Assembly: GCA_001689515.1 (NCBI GenBank) | Contig: LUJR01000035.1 | Span: 1-64,000 of the forward strand | Direction: 5' to 3' | From: Bacteroidales bacterium M7 | GTDB taxonomy: Bacteria; Bacteroidota; Bacteroidia; Bacteroidales; Muribaculaceae | DNA length: 64,000 nucleotides | In this document: positions 29,577 to 40,031 of the stretch, piece after piece | Layout: the number at the start of each line of letters is the position of its first letter | Position numbering within the stretch: the stretch's first letter is position 1 | The notes under the pieces: model-generated | What the model was told of the DNA's origin: nothing | The model's input: only the letters and a program-made list of their open reading frames with translations | Database searches by the model: none | Made by a program: the position numbers and the translations under genes

Positions 29577-30938
29577 ATGAGTGCGGTCGATGTTCACGTT
29601 TTCAGCAAACAAGCAGAGGCACTTGACTATTTGTCCCCGGACAATAGTGAGGTGTCCGAAGTGCTGTATGGTGGCGGAGCGCGTGGAGGTAAGACCTATC
29701 TCGGTTGCCTTTGGCAGATTTTGCGAAGAATAACGATGGCCGGATCCGTGGGCTTCATCTGTCGAGAAGAGAGTGTGAAGCTGCGCGATACGACTGTCGT
29801 TACGTTTTTTGAGGTTTTGACAGATTTACGCCTGAACTCAGTGGTAGAATTTAACTCGACTCGTCTTATAGCGAATTTCTCCAACGGGAGCGTGGTGTAT
29901 TTCCGCGACCTCAAACTGATGCCCTCCGACCCGGAGTATGACCGTCTTGGCTCATATGGAATCACAGACTGTTTCATCGACGAGGCCCAGCAGATATGCG
30001 CAAAGGCAATCTCAGTATTGAAAGGTCGTTTCTCAGTGCTCAATGGAAAGAACCCGGACGGTACCAGATGGCATACAATCCCTAAAGCCCTATACACTTG
30101 TAACCCTCGACGCAACTGGATATACACGGATTTCGTAAAACCGGCGAAGATGGGGACAATGGCTTCGCACCGCAGGTTTATCAAATCACTGCCGCTCGAT
30201 AACCCCCATGTGGACCAAGCCTACATCGACAACTTGCTCAAGGCGGACAAGGTTACAATCCAGCGTCTGTATTTCGGCAACTTTGATTACGATGATGACC
30301 CCTCAACTCTCTGTGACTACGATGCCATCAACGACCTCTTTACCAACGAGCACATTCTTCCAAAACCGGCAAGATCCTGTTCGGCCGACATCGCGACCAA
30401 AGGACACGACCGCTTTGTGGTGTGCGTATGGGAAGGCAATGTGTGTCGCTTCGTGGTCGATGAAGTCTATTCTCCCGGCAAGCAGGTCTATGAAACTCTC
30501 CGCGACATTCTTATCAAAGAGAAAGTACCAAGATCATACACTATCGTCGATGCTGACGGCGTAGGAAACTTCCTCGAAAGTTTTCTACCGGGCATTAAGG
30601 AGTTCCACGGAGGTGGGCACCCCAATAACCGAGAGAAGTACGAGAACCTGCGAGCCGAGTGCTACTTCAAGTTAGCGGAGATGATCAATGAGCGCAAGAT
30701 TCGTGTAATCTGCACTCCGGACCAACGAGAAAGGCTAATGGAGGAACTGGGAGCATTGAAGCAGGCTTACATCGACAACGATGTCCGTCGAAAAGGTATC
30801 ATCTCGAAAGAAGTGATGAAGATTATCATAGGTCGCTCTCCTGACTATATGGACGCTATGATGATGAACATGTTCTTCCGCCGAACCAAGCCAACGAGAG
30901 GTGCTACAATGAATGTCAAGTCGTACGCTACTGAATAA
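29577..30938 (+). CDS. terL: large terminase subunit
   Basis: 453 aa. Walker A GGGARGGKT (32-40), Walker B CFIDEA (132-137), a CNP coupling motif (TCNPRRNW), and the RNase H-like nuclease: SADIATKGHD (about 268-277), IVDADGVG (about 322-329) and a late DYMDAM (about 421-426) supply the acidic residues. Complete ATPase-nuclease packaging motor, which packs DNA into the prohead at the portal. Its start is 74 bp after the HTH pair. Confidence 0.95.
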   Translation: MSAVDVHVFSKQAEALDYLSPDNSEVSEVLYGGGARGGKTYLGCLWQILRRITMAGSVGFICREESVKLRDTTVVTFFEVLTDLRLNSVVEFNSTRLIANFSNGSVVYFRDLKLMPSDPEYDRLGSYGITDCFIDEAQQICAKAISVLKGRFSVLNGKNPDGTRWHTIPKALYTCNPRRNWIYTDFVKPAKMGTMASHRRFIKSLPLDNPHVDQAYIDNLLKADKVTIQRLYFGNFDYDDDPSTLCDYDAINDLFTNEHILPKPARSCSADIATKGHDRFVVCVWEGNVCRFVVDEVYSPGKQVYETLRDILIKEKVPRSYTIVDADGVGNFLESFLPGIKEFHGGGHPNNREKYENLRAECYFKLAEMINERKIRVICTPDQRERLMEELGALKQAYIDNDVRRKGIISKEVMKIIIGRSPDYMDAMMMNMFFRRTKPTRGATMNVKSYATE

Positions 30939-31004
30939 ACCGTTGCACTTGAAACACCTGAAACGCCAAGCGTTCCCCCATTCAATAAAAGTAACTTTGA
31001 ACCA

Positions 31005-31607
31005 ATGAAGAAGAACAAAAAATACAAACAGCGCAGGACAAGAACCCAAAGGCACTACACCTATGGGGAATTCCTCGTGTTGTTTCCTTGCTGTTCCGTA
31101 AGTCATCAGAAAGAGCTGTTGGCAACTCTGGGGCAAGCACACAAACCCGGTTTTCTTGCCGGGCGAGAGGTCCCGGAATCTCTTAGTATGATTAGCTATG
31201 GTAAACTTGTGGACTTGAGGAACGCGGCCAGTGCTTCTGATCCGGCGGCCGAGTGTCTGAGGATTCTTCTTGACCTCAAGCCATGGGAAATAAGCCGACT
31301 GAATGTATTTGATGTGTTCGGCTTTATGAACTTCATCAAGGAGCAGGTTACAAATATCAATAACCTGTTCTCAGCACTTAAAGTCAATTATTCTTCAGAG
31401 GAATTGTCGGCCGGCGTGAAGGAGTTGGATTTTGGACCGTTCGGCGTGCTCGACTGGTATGCAAAGCGAATGGGCATCAGCAATCAGAATGAGGTTCGTG
31501 AAGTGGCATGGGTCCGCATTTACAACTGTATGAAGAATGATACGGAGCAGAACAATTATGAGCGTCGCCTTCGTAAACAGTATCAAGTTAAACCTTCAAG
31601 AAGATGA
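31005..31607 (+). CDS. hypothetical protein before the tail genes
   Basis: 200 aa. Very basic first 18 residues (MKKNKKYKQRRTRTQRH), then helices (YGEFLVLFPCCSVSHQKELL; WEISRLNVFDVFGFMNFIKE) and a C-terminal basic tail ending KPSRR. It lies between the large terminase and neck/tail genes and overlaps the next gene by four bases. A head-tail or assembly-chaperone role is possible from position only. Confidence 0.6.
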   Translation: MKKNKKYKQRRTRTQRHYTYGEFLVLFPCCSVSHQKELLATLGQAHKPGFLAGREVPESLSMISYGKLVDLRNAASASDPAAECLRILLDLKPWEISRLNVFDVFGFMNFIKEQVTNINNLFSALKVNYSSEELSAGVKELDFGPFGVLDWYAKRMGISNQNEVREVAWVRIYNCMKNDTEQNNYERRLRKQYQVKPSRR

Positions 31608-32110
31608 GCAACCCGGCATTTGACAATGAACACAAACTCGGCACAGTTGAGGGCAAAGTCCGCGATGTGGTGCTGAAGATGGGCGAGAATATTGAGTATC
31701 GCTTTATGAACTGGGCGCAGGCCAATGTTGACTTTGATAAAATCAACAAGCCGACCATTGTGTATATCCTGCCCCCGTCGGGAGATTTCTATATCGGCCG
31801 TCAAGAAATCAAGGATTACCCGGAGGCCCAAATAGCCTTTGTATGCAGCACCGAGTTTGATTTTGAAAGCGATGAAAATGATGCCCTTGTTGAGCAGATG
31901 AAACGCCTCTGTATGCGATTCATCAATGCTATCAATGAGAGCGGCTATTTCGTGCAACTGGAAGGCAAACTGCCTTATCAGGTGCTCTACGATCATCTTG
32001 ACGAAAATGTGACTGGCGTTGTTATCACTCCCATTCTTGAAGAAGAAGAAGGAGTTAGCATCTGCGAGGACTCCGATATATATAATCCTGAAGAACTGGA
32101 GAACGACTAA
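31604..32110 (+). CDS. probable tail terminator/neck protein
   Basis: 168 aa, acidic alpha/beta protein (IVYILPPSGDFYIGRQEIKD; IAFVCSTEFDFESDEND, then a helix and strands ending VVITPILEEEEGV). Size, fold pattern and position just before a gp10-like gene fit a tail terminator or head-tail joining protein. The stop shares a base with the next ATG. No decisive motif. Confidence 0.5.
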   Translation: MSNPAFDNEHKLGTVEGKVRDVVLKMGENIEYRFMNWAQANVDFDKINKPTIVYILPPSGDFYIGRQEIKDYPEAQIAFVCSTEFDFESDENDALVEQMKRLCMRFINAINESGYFVQLEGKLPYQVLYDHLDENVTGVVITPILEEEEGVSICEDSDIYNPEELEND

Positions 32111-32595
32111 TGGCAGAAATAACTGACATACTAACACAGCACCTCAATACAATAAAAACGAGAGTTGCAGAGCGCATGGTGGCTGAAAAGCGTAATGCGA
32201 GTGGCCGCACTGTTTCTTCCCTTTCGGTAGAGGTTAATGGCGACCACGGCACTCTATGGGGCTCGAAGGTATTTCTTGTAATGGAAAAGGGTCGCGGGCC
32301 TGGTGCTGTGCCCAAAGGCTTTCAGGAAATCATATACGAATGGGCGAAGTCAAAAGGTATCTCTGCAAAAGCGAAAGCCATCGCAGGACAGCCCCAATCG
32401 CCGGAAGGTGCTTTGAGGTCTTTCGCCGGAGCCGTTGCATACAGCATAATGAAGAAAGGGACTCGGCTCTATAGGAATAAACAATACAACGACATTTTCT
32501 CTACTGTCCTCAACGAGGAACTGGAGAAGATGAGCGAGGAACTGGCTATAAACCTGCTTGACAAGGTGTCTGGCATAAATGAATCTGCGGAATGA
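32110..32595 (+). CDS. HK97 gp10-like neck/tail completion protein
   Basis: 161 aa. A helix (ITDILTQHLNTIKTRVAERM), strands around a LVMEKGRGPGAVPKGFQEII loop (about 58-77) and a C-terminal helix match the gp10-like neck or tail-completion family ('E.G.kp....p..~~~W'). Middle GKTRLYRN-like segment (KKGTRLYRNKQY) is typical too. Overlaps the next gene by four bases. Confidence 0.65.
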   Translation: MAEITDILTQHLNTIKTRVAERMVAEKRNASGRTVSSLSVEVNGDHGTLWGSKVFLVMEKGRGPGAVPKGFQEIIYEWAKSKGISAKAKAIAGQPQSPEGALRSFAGAVAYSIMKKGTRLYRNKQYNDIFSTVLNEELEKMSEELAINLLDKVSGINESAE

Positions 32596-34031
32596 GAACT
32601 GGAACATTTACCCTTTTGAACATAGCGGATTGCGTGGTTCGCTATCCTGATGAGATGTGCTTCGCTTTCAACCCAAACTTTGTGGAGTTTGAATCATCGT
32701 GGCCAGCGGGTGTCTTGACGGTCACTGTTGAAAAATTATCAGGATTAACTTCTATTGACCCTCAGACAATCAAAATCTCTTTCTACAAAGGAAAAACCAG
32801 AATATATCTATCCCGTCTATTTGAACTGATGTTTGATGATCCACGGAACACTCGGTGTGTGGAAGCTCAAGTTCAGATTAAGATAGGCGTAACCACGCTA
32901 TTCACTTTCAGTACACTCGTCATTTGGGGAAATCTCGCTGTCGGAGAGCGTTTTGGCAACTTAGGAGTTTACAAGCGCGAAGATAACAAACAATATTTTG
33001 AACGAAATCTGATATGGTTCAAGAAGTTTCCGTTCACAGTTTCGCTTTTCCGATATAATCGTGAAGTACAGTTCTACGGCCGCGTTGACAGTGGTCGTTA
33101 CGGGAGTGAGCCTATTTATCGCGACACCAAAGTTTGCCTATTTGAAAAAATAGAGAAATACGCTTCCAAACTGCCTGATATGTCATCTGTATTCATAGAA
33201 CTGCCATTTCAGATTGTCTACTACGCTGTCGCTAAGCGGTTCGTTGCATTGAAAGATGGGAAATACCACTCTCAGTGGGTCGGCGACAGTAGCGAATTCT
33301 GGGGCGATACGGCTGATTATTGCGATGCGTCTAATGACAATAAGCCTCGCACTGATGTTACATATCTTCTGGAAACAGAAAGAGGCTTTGCTCGATACCG
33401 ATTCATGAATGATGAGTTGGTTTACTGCGGAATGTTTACTGACCTTGGATTTGAAGATATTCCGGCAGGTCAAATATTTCCGACGGCAAAGCATACAGCA
33501 ACTATCAAATACAAGATATCTGAAGAGGACCGCACAATGTCGGTGTTTGACAGAACCTTTGATTACACATTCTTCCAAACCGGCGAGAATGTGGCACTCA
33601 TCAATCTCAAAGTATGCAATGACACGGCGGGCTATTACTTACGATGGGTGGATAGACATGGGAACCTACAGTATTTCCTCTTCGTCAAAGGCGACACAAA
33701 TTACAAAAATAAACTTGGCTCCGACAAAGTGCTACAAGATGAGCCTATCAATGACCTCTACTTCGCCAATATAACTCGGACACGTAGCATTGAGTGTACA
33801 GTAACGCGGAAATGTTGCGCCGTCAATCTCCCTGCGGATATCTTTGAGTACGTCATTACAATACTGTCATCGCCCATTATAGACCTTTATGGCGGCAAGG
33901 ACATTTCTGGAGAAGATATTTGGCTCCCTGTGAATATTCAAGCAAGCACTGTAAAGGAAGATCCGCAAAAGTTAATGAACGATTTAGAAATCACGTTCGC
34001 ATTGCCCGAAACCAATGCCCAAACCTTATAA
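32592..34031 (+). CDS. large structural protein upstream of the tape measure
   Basis: 479 aa, rich in aromatic beta-strands (FYKGKTRIYLSRLFELMFDD; FTVSLFRYNREVQFYGRVDS), few helices. Position in the tail operon and composition suggest a virion component such as a tail tip, baseplate or adhesion protein. It shows no enzyme motif. Equivalent large beta proteins occur next to tape measure genes in Bacteroidales prophages. Name not assignable. Confidence 0.6.
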   Translation: MRTGTFTLLNIADCVVRYPDEMCFAFNPNFVEFESSWPAGVLTVTVEKLSGLTSIDPQTIKISFYKGKTRIYLSRLFELMFDDPRNTRCVEAQVQIKIGVTTLFTFSTLVIWGNLAVGERFGNLGVYKREDNKQYFERNLIWFKKFPFTVSLFRYNREVQFYGRVDSGRYGSEPIYRDTKVCLFEKIEKYASKLPDMSSVFIELPFQIVYYAVAKRFVALKDGKYHSQWVGDSSEFWGDTADYCDASNDNKPRTDVTYLLETERGFARYRFMNDELVYCGMFTDLGFEDIPAGQIFPTAKHTATIKYKISEEDRTMSVFDRTFDYTFFQTGENVALINLKVCNDTAGYYLRWVDRHGNLQYFLFVKGDTNYKNKLGSDKVLQDEPINDLYFANITRTRSIECTVTRKCCAVNLPADIFEYVITILSSPIIDLYGGKDISGEDIWLPVNIQASTVKEDPQKLMNDLEITFALPETNAQTL

Positions 34032-34034
34032 GCT

Positions 34035-36182
34035 ATGTACGAAGAACTATACATCATAGATAAAGGTAAAAAGTTGAGGGTTGATTTATCAATCCCCTCC
34101 GGCATAACGCTCAACTTCAAGAGTAATATCTTCGGTGACTTGTCGAAGATAACTTGCTCGTACACCTATACGTTCAAGTTGCCCCTTACAGCCAATAACC
34201 GTCGCGTGTTTGACAACGCCGACGATATTCGTTGTAATTCAAATAAAATTCGCCGTCGGCTCAAAGCGGAGTATGTGCAGAATGGGATTCCATTGTTCTC
34301 TAACGCGAATCTGTACATTGACAGCACTGAAACTGGTTTTAACGCTGTTATGACGTGGGGCGTAATAGATGGCTTTCAAACTCTCAAGGACAACGATATT
34401 TCCATTCGAGAACTCTGGCAAGGCAAGGATGGTGCTCCCTCTGTGGACTTCGGCTACACGAACCCCGCTATAACTGAATTCGACAATACTTTGCCAGTGT
34501 TAAAACCGGCGTATAATGCAGGTCTCAAATACATTGATGACGACGGCCTATTTCATGCGATGGACTGCTATTGCGTATGGCCTATGCCGGTAGTTCCTAT
34601 CAATGCTCTTGTAAAAGTGATTAACGATAAATATGGTACGAAATTCAGATTCGATGCAGATTTTAAGTATGTCGATGGTTGGGGAAATCCTCGTAGCATT
34701 GTTATGCAACGGGGCGTTGTTCCTTTAGTTAAGGCTGAGATTTCTTCTGATTCAGTAGGAACATTTATTATGTCTATCCTGAGGGAAGAAACAATATATG
34801 ATGTGGGCCACGTGTTGAAAGGAACCAAAAATGGGCATTCTTTCAATGCGGCAGATTACGGTGTAATTCTAGATGGAGATGGATTAGTAAATGCGATAGA
34901 AATTACAGGCACTGGTGGAGAGATAGAAATCGATGGGTATATGTTATGCTCTTTTACATATCACGATCCCCAAACCTGGCCGTACAAAAGGCTTCCGTTA
35001 ACTACAGGAGCCGCCGGTATGGATAATAAGCCAAAACTTATTGTCTATAAAAGGTCGGGTAATGCCAATTCGGAGATACAAACAATAGAAGGTAAATATG
35101 TATTTGAACAGTTTTCAGAAGATGGTATGACGACAACTCGCCCTGCTGGCTGGATTTTCAATTTCTCCAAAGAATGGGGCGCAAGTAGAGTAACAACCGA
35201 AGTGGCTGCTGGAGATAAAATATTCTTTGCCTTTAGCTGTAATAAAATAAATTTTCAAGTTGACCAGTGGCATCAAGGTAATGCTACTCGAATTTATAAA
35301 GCTGCGACTATACCATTGCCTGACGGACTGAATGTCCCTGGAGATTTTGTTTCAGAATACAACAAAACCAAAATAGACGTAATGTCCAATCTTCCTGACA
35401 TAAGTTGTATGACGTTAATGAAAGCGTTATACTTCATGATTGGTGCATTTCCATCTTTGAACTCAAGTAATGAGGTCGTACCATTGTATCTCACTGACCT
35501 CAAAAATAACATCATAGCCCAAAACGCTACTGACTGGAGTCGTAAAATTAGTGGTGAGACATCTAAATTGCCTTCCAAGATTTCGTATGCGATAAGTGGC
35601 TTCGGGCAGCATAACCATTATTTGATGAAAAATGATGAATTAGAAGCCAACGATGAGGAAGAGGATGCCGATGTATATGAAAATGGATTTGGCATTATTG
35701 CAGTAAGTAATGAAACTTTAGAAAAGAACAAAACTATAATCCAGCTTCCGTTTTATGGAGCCTACCTACAAGACGGGAAACACCCCAAAACAAAAGTCGG
35801 AATTCTAAAGTTTTGGCAACTCGATGACGATGGCAAATTTGCGTACAAGGAAGCCAAGCCTTGCTTTGGTCTTATCAAAGAATTGCCATGGGAACTGGAT
35901 AGCAAAAGAGGTGTAAAAATGGGTATGACAATTTGGAATGGTTTTGCCAATATGCAAGGCGATCCCAATTACGAATACCTTACTAAGATTATGGAGAATC
36001 CTGTCATCATAACAGAAAACCTGATATTGAATGAACATGACCTTCGGAATCTCGACTACTCTATCCCAGTGTATATTGAAAAGTATGGTGCCTACTTCGC
36101 AATCGTATCTATAACACGCGATAGCAAAGGTGTCTGCAAATGTGAACTCATAAAACTACCTGAAGAAGAAAACCAAGTATAA
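34035..36182 (+). CDS. large tail/baseplate-type structural protein
   Basis: 715 aa, starting MYEELYIIDKGKKLRVDLSI with an N-terminal domain including FNAVMTWGVIDGFQTLKDND (about 101-120), then many beta-strands, an acidic loop (LEANDEEEDADVYENG) and a C-terminal domain ending KCELIKLPEEENQV. The N-terminal layout resembles baseplate hub or distal tail proteins of Bacteroidales phages by general composition only. It precedes the tape measure gene by 1 bp. Confidence 0.6.
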   Translation: MYEELYIIDKGKKLRVDLSIPSGITLNFKSNIFGDLSKITCSYTYTFKLPLTANNRRVFDNADDIRCNSNKIRRRLKAEYVQNGIPLFSNANLYIDSTETGFNAVMTWGVIDGFQTLKDNDISIRELWQGKDGAPSVDFGYTNPAITEFDNTLPVLKPAYNAGLKYIDDDGLFHAMDCYCVWPMPVVPINALVKVINDKYGTKFRFDADFKYVDGWGNPRSIVMQRGVVPLVKAEISSDSVGTFIMSILREETIYDVGHVLKGTKNGHSFNAADYGVILDGDGLVNAIEITGTGGEIEIDGYMLCSFTYHDPQTWPYKRLPLTTGAAGMDNKPKLIVYKRSGNANSEIQTIEGKYVFEQFSEDGMTTTRPAGWIFNFSKEWGASRVTTEVAAGDKIFFAFSCNKINFQVDQWHQGNATRIYKAATIPLPDGLNVPGDFVSEYNKTKIDVMSNLPDISCMTLMKALYFMIGAFPSLNSSNEVVPLYLTDLKNNIIAQNATDWSRKISGETSKLPSKISYAISGFGQHNHYLMKNDELEANDEEEDADVYENGFGIIAVSNETLEKNKTIIQLPFYGAYLQDGKHPKTKVGILKFWQLDDDGKFAYKEAKPCFGLIKELPWELDSKRGVKMGMTIWNGFANMQGDPNYEYLTKIMENPVIITENLILNEHDLRNLDYSIPVYIEKYGAYFAIVSITRDSKGVCKCELIKLPEEENQV

Positions 36183-36183
36183 T

Positions 36184-39100
36184 ATGGCGTCAGACGTAAG
36201 AACGAAAATACTGGATATTCAGGTGCGGACCAAAGACGCGCTTGATCAGATTGCTAAATACCGCAAGGAGGTAGCCGAAGCTATGGCCCGGCAGAAAGAA
36301 CTCAAAAAGGAACTTAACGATGGTGCTATATCAGAAGAAGAATACGGCCGTCAAGTAGAAGCTTCGCGCATATTCATCATGCAGCAAAACCAGGCCATCA
36401 ATACTTTGACAAGGCAACTCAACAATCAAGAGAAAGCCCAGGCTGAGAACCTTGGTTCTCTCGTTCAGTGGCGTGCAGAACTGTCTAACCTCACGGCTGA
36501 ATATGATAAACTGAGTCAGGCCGAGCGTGAGGGTGCCCGCGGAGAGGAGTTGAAAGCCCACATCAATGAGTTAACTACCAAACTTAAGGAGGCCGAGCAA
36601 GGTACGCAGAGGTTTTTCCGTAACGTAGGTAACTATCCCAACGCTATGGGACAGGCTGCGACTGCCGTAGAGGGCCTGATTGACGCTCTTTCCAAAGAGT
36701 GCAGGACAGCCGAAGAGGCAGAGGAAGCCAATGATATTCTCCGCCGGGCGCTTGCCGGAATCGACCCCTCTGCGGAAGGAGCCGCTGACGCTATAGAAGC
36801 GCTCAACAAGAAGATTGAAGAAAACAATGAGGTAATAGCCGAGCATGAAAACCAAAGCGAGGGTCTTATTGATTCTCTCGGAGAGTTGGTGGGTGTAAGT
36901 ACAAAGTTCGGTAGTTCTCTTCAGAATCTGGCAAACAATTCTGCCGGATCATTTATCGACGGGCTAAAAGTCAAGATTCAGGCATTAGGCAAGACCTTGA
37001 TGACGTTGCTTGCCAACCCATATGTTTTAGCAATACTTGGAATTGCGGGAACTATAATGGCTGCCAAAGCGTGGTTCGACTACAACAAGGGATTAGTTGA
37101 AGCCACTCGACTTACCTCTGATCTTACTGGTAAAAGTGGCAACGACCTCAAGAACTTCAGAAATGAGGTTCAGGCCACCGCTGACACATTCGGGGCTGAT
37201 TTTGAAAGCGTCTTGACGGCCGCGAACAATGTCGCCAATCAATTTGGAATAAGCGTTGATGAAGCCTTGAAACTGGTTCAAGACGGTTTTGTGTCTGGTG
37301 CTAATGCCAACGGCAAATATTTGGAGAGCCTTGAAGAGTTCCCGGCTTATTTCAAAGAGGCAGGCGTAAGTGCGGAAGGTTTCATCGCCATCACGACACA
37401 AGCCAGCAAAATGGGCATTGTGTCGAATAAGGCTCTCGATACTATAAAGGAGGCCAATATCCGTCTTGGAGAAATGTCTGATGCTACGGCCGGTTCGTTA
37501 AAGGCGATAGGTCTGAACTCAACTGAGATACAGAAGAAACTGGCAGACGGCTCAATGACAACCTTTGAGGTAATGCAGCAAGTCAGTGGAAAACTGGCAG
37601 AGTTGCCTGAAAGCTCCAAGGTAGCCAGCGAGGCAGTTGCCAATATCTTCGGAGGCCCCGGTCAAGATGCCGGTTACAAATATCTTACCACGCTCAAAGA
37701 TATGAGCGTGAGCATGGACGAGGTTAAAGAGAAGTCCGGGGAACTCGGCCGCCTGCAAGAAGAACAGTTGCAGAGCCAGGTCGAGCTCGACAATGCCATA
37801 GCCGGTTTATTTGACCTCACGGGTGGCACGTTTGAGTCAATGATGACGCAAGCCAAAACATTTGTCAACAAGGGTATTACTGCAATCATCAAAGGAATAG
37901 TAGATGTTTGCAACTGGTTCATTGAGTTATATAACGAATCTCTATTAGTCCGTGGAATTGTCGCATCTATCGGAAACACATTCAAAATCCTGTGGTCAGT
38001 AGTCAAGAATGTGCTTGGATTGATTGTGGACGAGATTGTCGGACTTGGTAACATGATAAAGGGCGCTTTTACACTGAACTGGGATACATTCTCTGCCGGT
38101 TGGGAGAAATTTCGCTCAGCCTCTGGTAAGGCCCTCAAGAATATCGTGAATGACACGGTAGCCAGCACAAAAGAAGCCTGGGATAGCCTTGACAAGAAGC
38201 TCCCTAAGATTGAGATTCCAGTTGAGGCTAAAGCGACTGTCGATACTTCTGTAACCACTAATAATGACGGCAATGGGAAGAAAGGCGGAGGCGGTAAGAG
38301 CGGAGGTGGAAGTTCTTCCAAAACAACTTCCAAAAGCGGTAATGATCCTGCCAAGGTTGAGGCCGAATTACTTCGTAAGGCGGAAGATGAACTGCTGAAG
38401 ATAACCAAAGAAGCCGCTGAAACTCGACGCAAACAGTTGGCTCTGTCCTACGACCGTCAGATTGCGGACTATAAAAAGAAACTGGCGGAAGATAAAACGT
38501 TGACTGAGCAGAGCAAAACTGCAATTCTCAGTATCATAGACTCTCTCGGAAAGCAGAAGGAAGCCGCCATGGCCGAATTCGATACCGAGGAGTTGAAGAA
38601 GCGTGTTGAACATCAGTCCAAACTCATTGAACTTCAACTTCGTGCCATAGAAGAAGGCTCCAATGCTGAACTTACCCTTAAGATGGAGCAACTTCAGAAG
38701 CAGGAGGAGTTGGAACTCGCGCAGGCCCAACGCGATTATGAGAATGAGGAGGAACGTCAAATTGCTCTTGCCGCCATTCGGGAGAAATACAACAAAGAAA
38801 AAGATGCGGCCGTTGATGAGTATCAAACTCAAATTTACGAAAAGCAGAAAGTAGTTCTCCAGAATGAGATCGACCAACTTGACATAGCCGAAACCGAAAA
38901 GCAACTCCGTCGTGAGGGTTGGCGAACCATGACCGATGAAGAAATGGAAGCCGACCAAGAAAGGAAGTTACAATCTATTGGGGGCTATGAGGCCGAACGT
39001 TTAAGGACTGAACGTGATGCGGCAGAGCAAGAGTACCAAAATTTGCTTGAAAGAGGACAATTATCTACACAAACCGAAGAAGAATGGATTCAAGAACAGA

Positions 39101-39747
39101 ATAACGCTAAACAGAATTGGCTTGATAAGCAGGTTGCCATCAATGAAGCCTATGTCAAGAACGAGCAGGCAAAAGCCCAAGCGGCCCGTGCAGTTTCCAA
39201 TAGTCTTATCAGTCTATTGGAAGCCGTCGGAGAGGAAGGCTCCGCGGCTGCGAAAATGGCTAAAGTTATCGCTTTGGCTCAGATAGCCATTGATACAGGT
39301 AAGGCTCTCTCCGCCGGTATCGCATCGGCGTCAGCAGTGCCGTTCCCTGGTAATCTTGTTGCTATTGCTACCACAGTCGCCACTGTATTGGCTAATATCG
39401 CCACAGCAATTTCAACTGTTAAGAGCGCGAAATTCGCCAAGGGTGGTAAAGTGAATGGCCCGGGCGATGGAACGAGCGACAGCATACCTGCAATGCTTTC
39501 AAACGGCGAATATGTGATGACAGCAAGAGCGACCAAGATGTTTGAGCCGGTGTTGGCGGCAATGAACAGTATCGGAAGCGGAGTGCCTATCCAGGTAGCC
39601 AATTCCTACGAAAGCGTTGACAATGCTGAAATGCTTACGGATTCATTCTCGCAAGCTGCAAGAGAGATAAAGCCGGTTGTTTCCGTTGTGGAGATTACCG
39701 AGGCACAAGACCGGGTAGATATGATTGAAAACTTAGATAACTTCTGA
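36184..39747 (+). CDS. tape measure protein
   Basis: 1187 aa. N-terminal coiled coil (about 1-230), a hydrophobic segment (about 262-300, with TLMTLLANPYVLAILGIAGT), a TP901-like core (about 300-560: 'TADTFGADFESVLTAANNVA'), further hydrophobic helices near 570-620, a Gly/Ser linker (about 694-720), a second long coiled coil (about 725-1010) and a C-terminal hydrophobic region followed by KVNGPGDGTSDSIPAMLSNG, a classic end motif of phage tape measures. It sets tail length, scaffolds tube assembly and probably helps DNA cross the envelope. At about 0.15 nm per residue this predicts a siphovirus tail near 180 nm. Confidence 0.9.
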   Translation: MASDVRTKILDIQVRTKDALDQIAKYRKEVAEAMARQKELKKELNDGAISEEEYGRQVEASRIFIMQQNQAINTLTRQLNNQEKAQAENLGSLVQWRAELSNLTAEYDKLSQAEREGARGEELKAHINELTTKLKEAEQGTQRFFRNVGNYPNAMGQAATAVEGLIDALSKECRTAEEAEEANDILRRALAGIDPSAEGAADAIEALNKKIEENNEVIAEHENQSEGLIDSLGELVGVSTKFGSSLQNLANNSAGSFIDGLKVKIQALGKTLMTLLANPYVLAILGIAGTIMAAKAWFDYNKGLVEATRLTSDLTGKSGNDLKNFRNEVQATADTFGADFESVLTAANNVANQFGISVDEALKLVQDGFVSGANANGKYLESLEEFPAYFKEAGVSAEGFIAITTQASKMGIVSNKALDTIKEANIRLGEMSDATAGSLKAIGLNSTEIQKKLADGSMTTFEVMQQVSGKLAELPESSKVASEAVANIFGGPGQDAGYKYLTTLKDMSVSMDEVKEKSGELGRLQEEQLQSQVELDNAIAGLFDLTGGTFESMMTQAKTFVNKGITAIIKGIVDVCNWFIELYNESLLVRGIVASIGNTFKILWSVVKNVLGLIVDEIVGLGNMIKGAFTLNWDTFSAGWEKFRSASGKALKNIVNDTVASTKEAWDSLDKKLPKIEIPVEAKATVDTSVTTNNDGNGKKGGGGKSGGGSSSKTTSKSGNDPAKVEAELLRKAEDELLKITKEAAETRRKQLALSYDRQIADYKKKLAEDKTLTEQSKTAILSIIDSLGKQKEAAMAEFDTEELKKRVEHQSKLIELQLRAIEEGSNAELTLKMEQLQKQEELELAQAQRDYENEEERQIALAAIREKYNKEKDAAVDEYQTQIYEKQKVVLQNEIDQLDIAETEKQLRREGWRTMTDEEMEADQERKLQSIGGYEAERLRTERDAAEQEYQNLLERGQLSTQTEEEWIQEQNNAKQNWLDKQVAINEAYVKNEQAKAQAARAVSNSLISLLEAVGEEGSAAAKMAKVIALAQIAIDTGKALSAGIASASAVPFPGNLVAIATTVATVLANIATAISTVKSAKFAKGGKVNGPGDGTSDSIPAMLSNGEYVMTARATKMFEPVLAAMNSIGSGVPIQVANSYESVDNAEMLTDSFSQAAREIKPVVSVVEITEAQDRVDMIENLDNF

Positions 39748-39751
39748 TAAC

Positions 39752-39985
39752 ATGAACTGCTACGAACTTATTAAAGCCAACCAGAGTCTTCTTCAGGTGC
39801 TGAAGAATAACAAAATCAGCGTAAACGACATAGATTCTCTGCAAATCTATGAAGAATTCCGCGCAATGAAGAAGCATAGCCACAAGACAATCTATTGTGT
39901 GTCTGTTCTTGCTGACAAATACGGTAAGTCCCAGCGCACAATCTACAATATCATCGACCATTTCCGCAGTAATGTGGAAATATAA
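39752..39985 (+). CDS. small HTH protein after the tape measure
   Basis: 77 aa. The C-terminal half (YCVSVLADKYGKSQRTIYNI) is a helix-turn-helix; the N-terminal half is helical. It lies 4 bp behind the tape measure gene at the end of the tail operon. It may regulate late genes, or the leftward cargo pair that follows in opposite orientation. Confidence 0.6.
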   Translation: MNCYELIKANQSLLQVLKNNKISVNDIDSLQIYEEFRAMKKHSHKTIYCVSVLADKYGKSQRTIYNIIDHFRSNVEI

Positions 39986-40031
39986 AGGGCCGGCGGCTAT
40001 CCGTCGACCCTCGATCCGTTCGATACTGTTA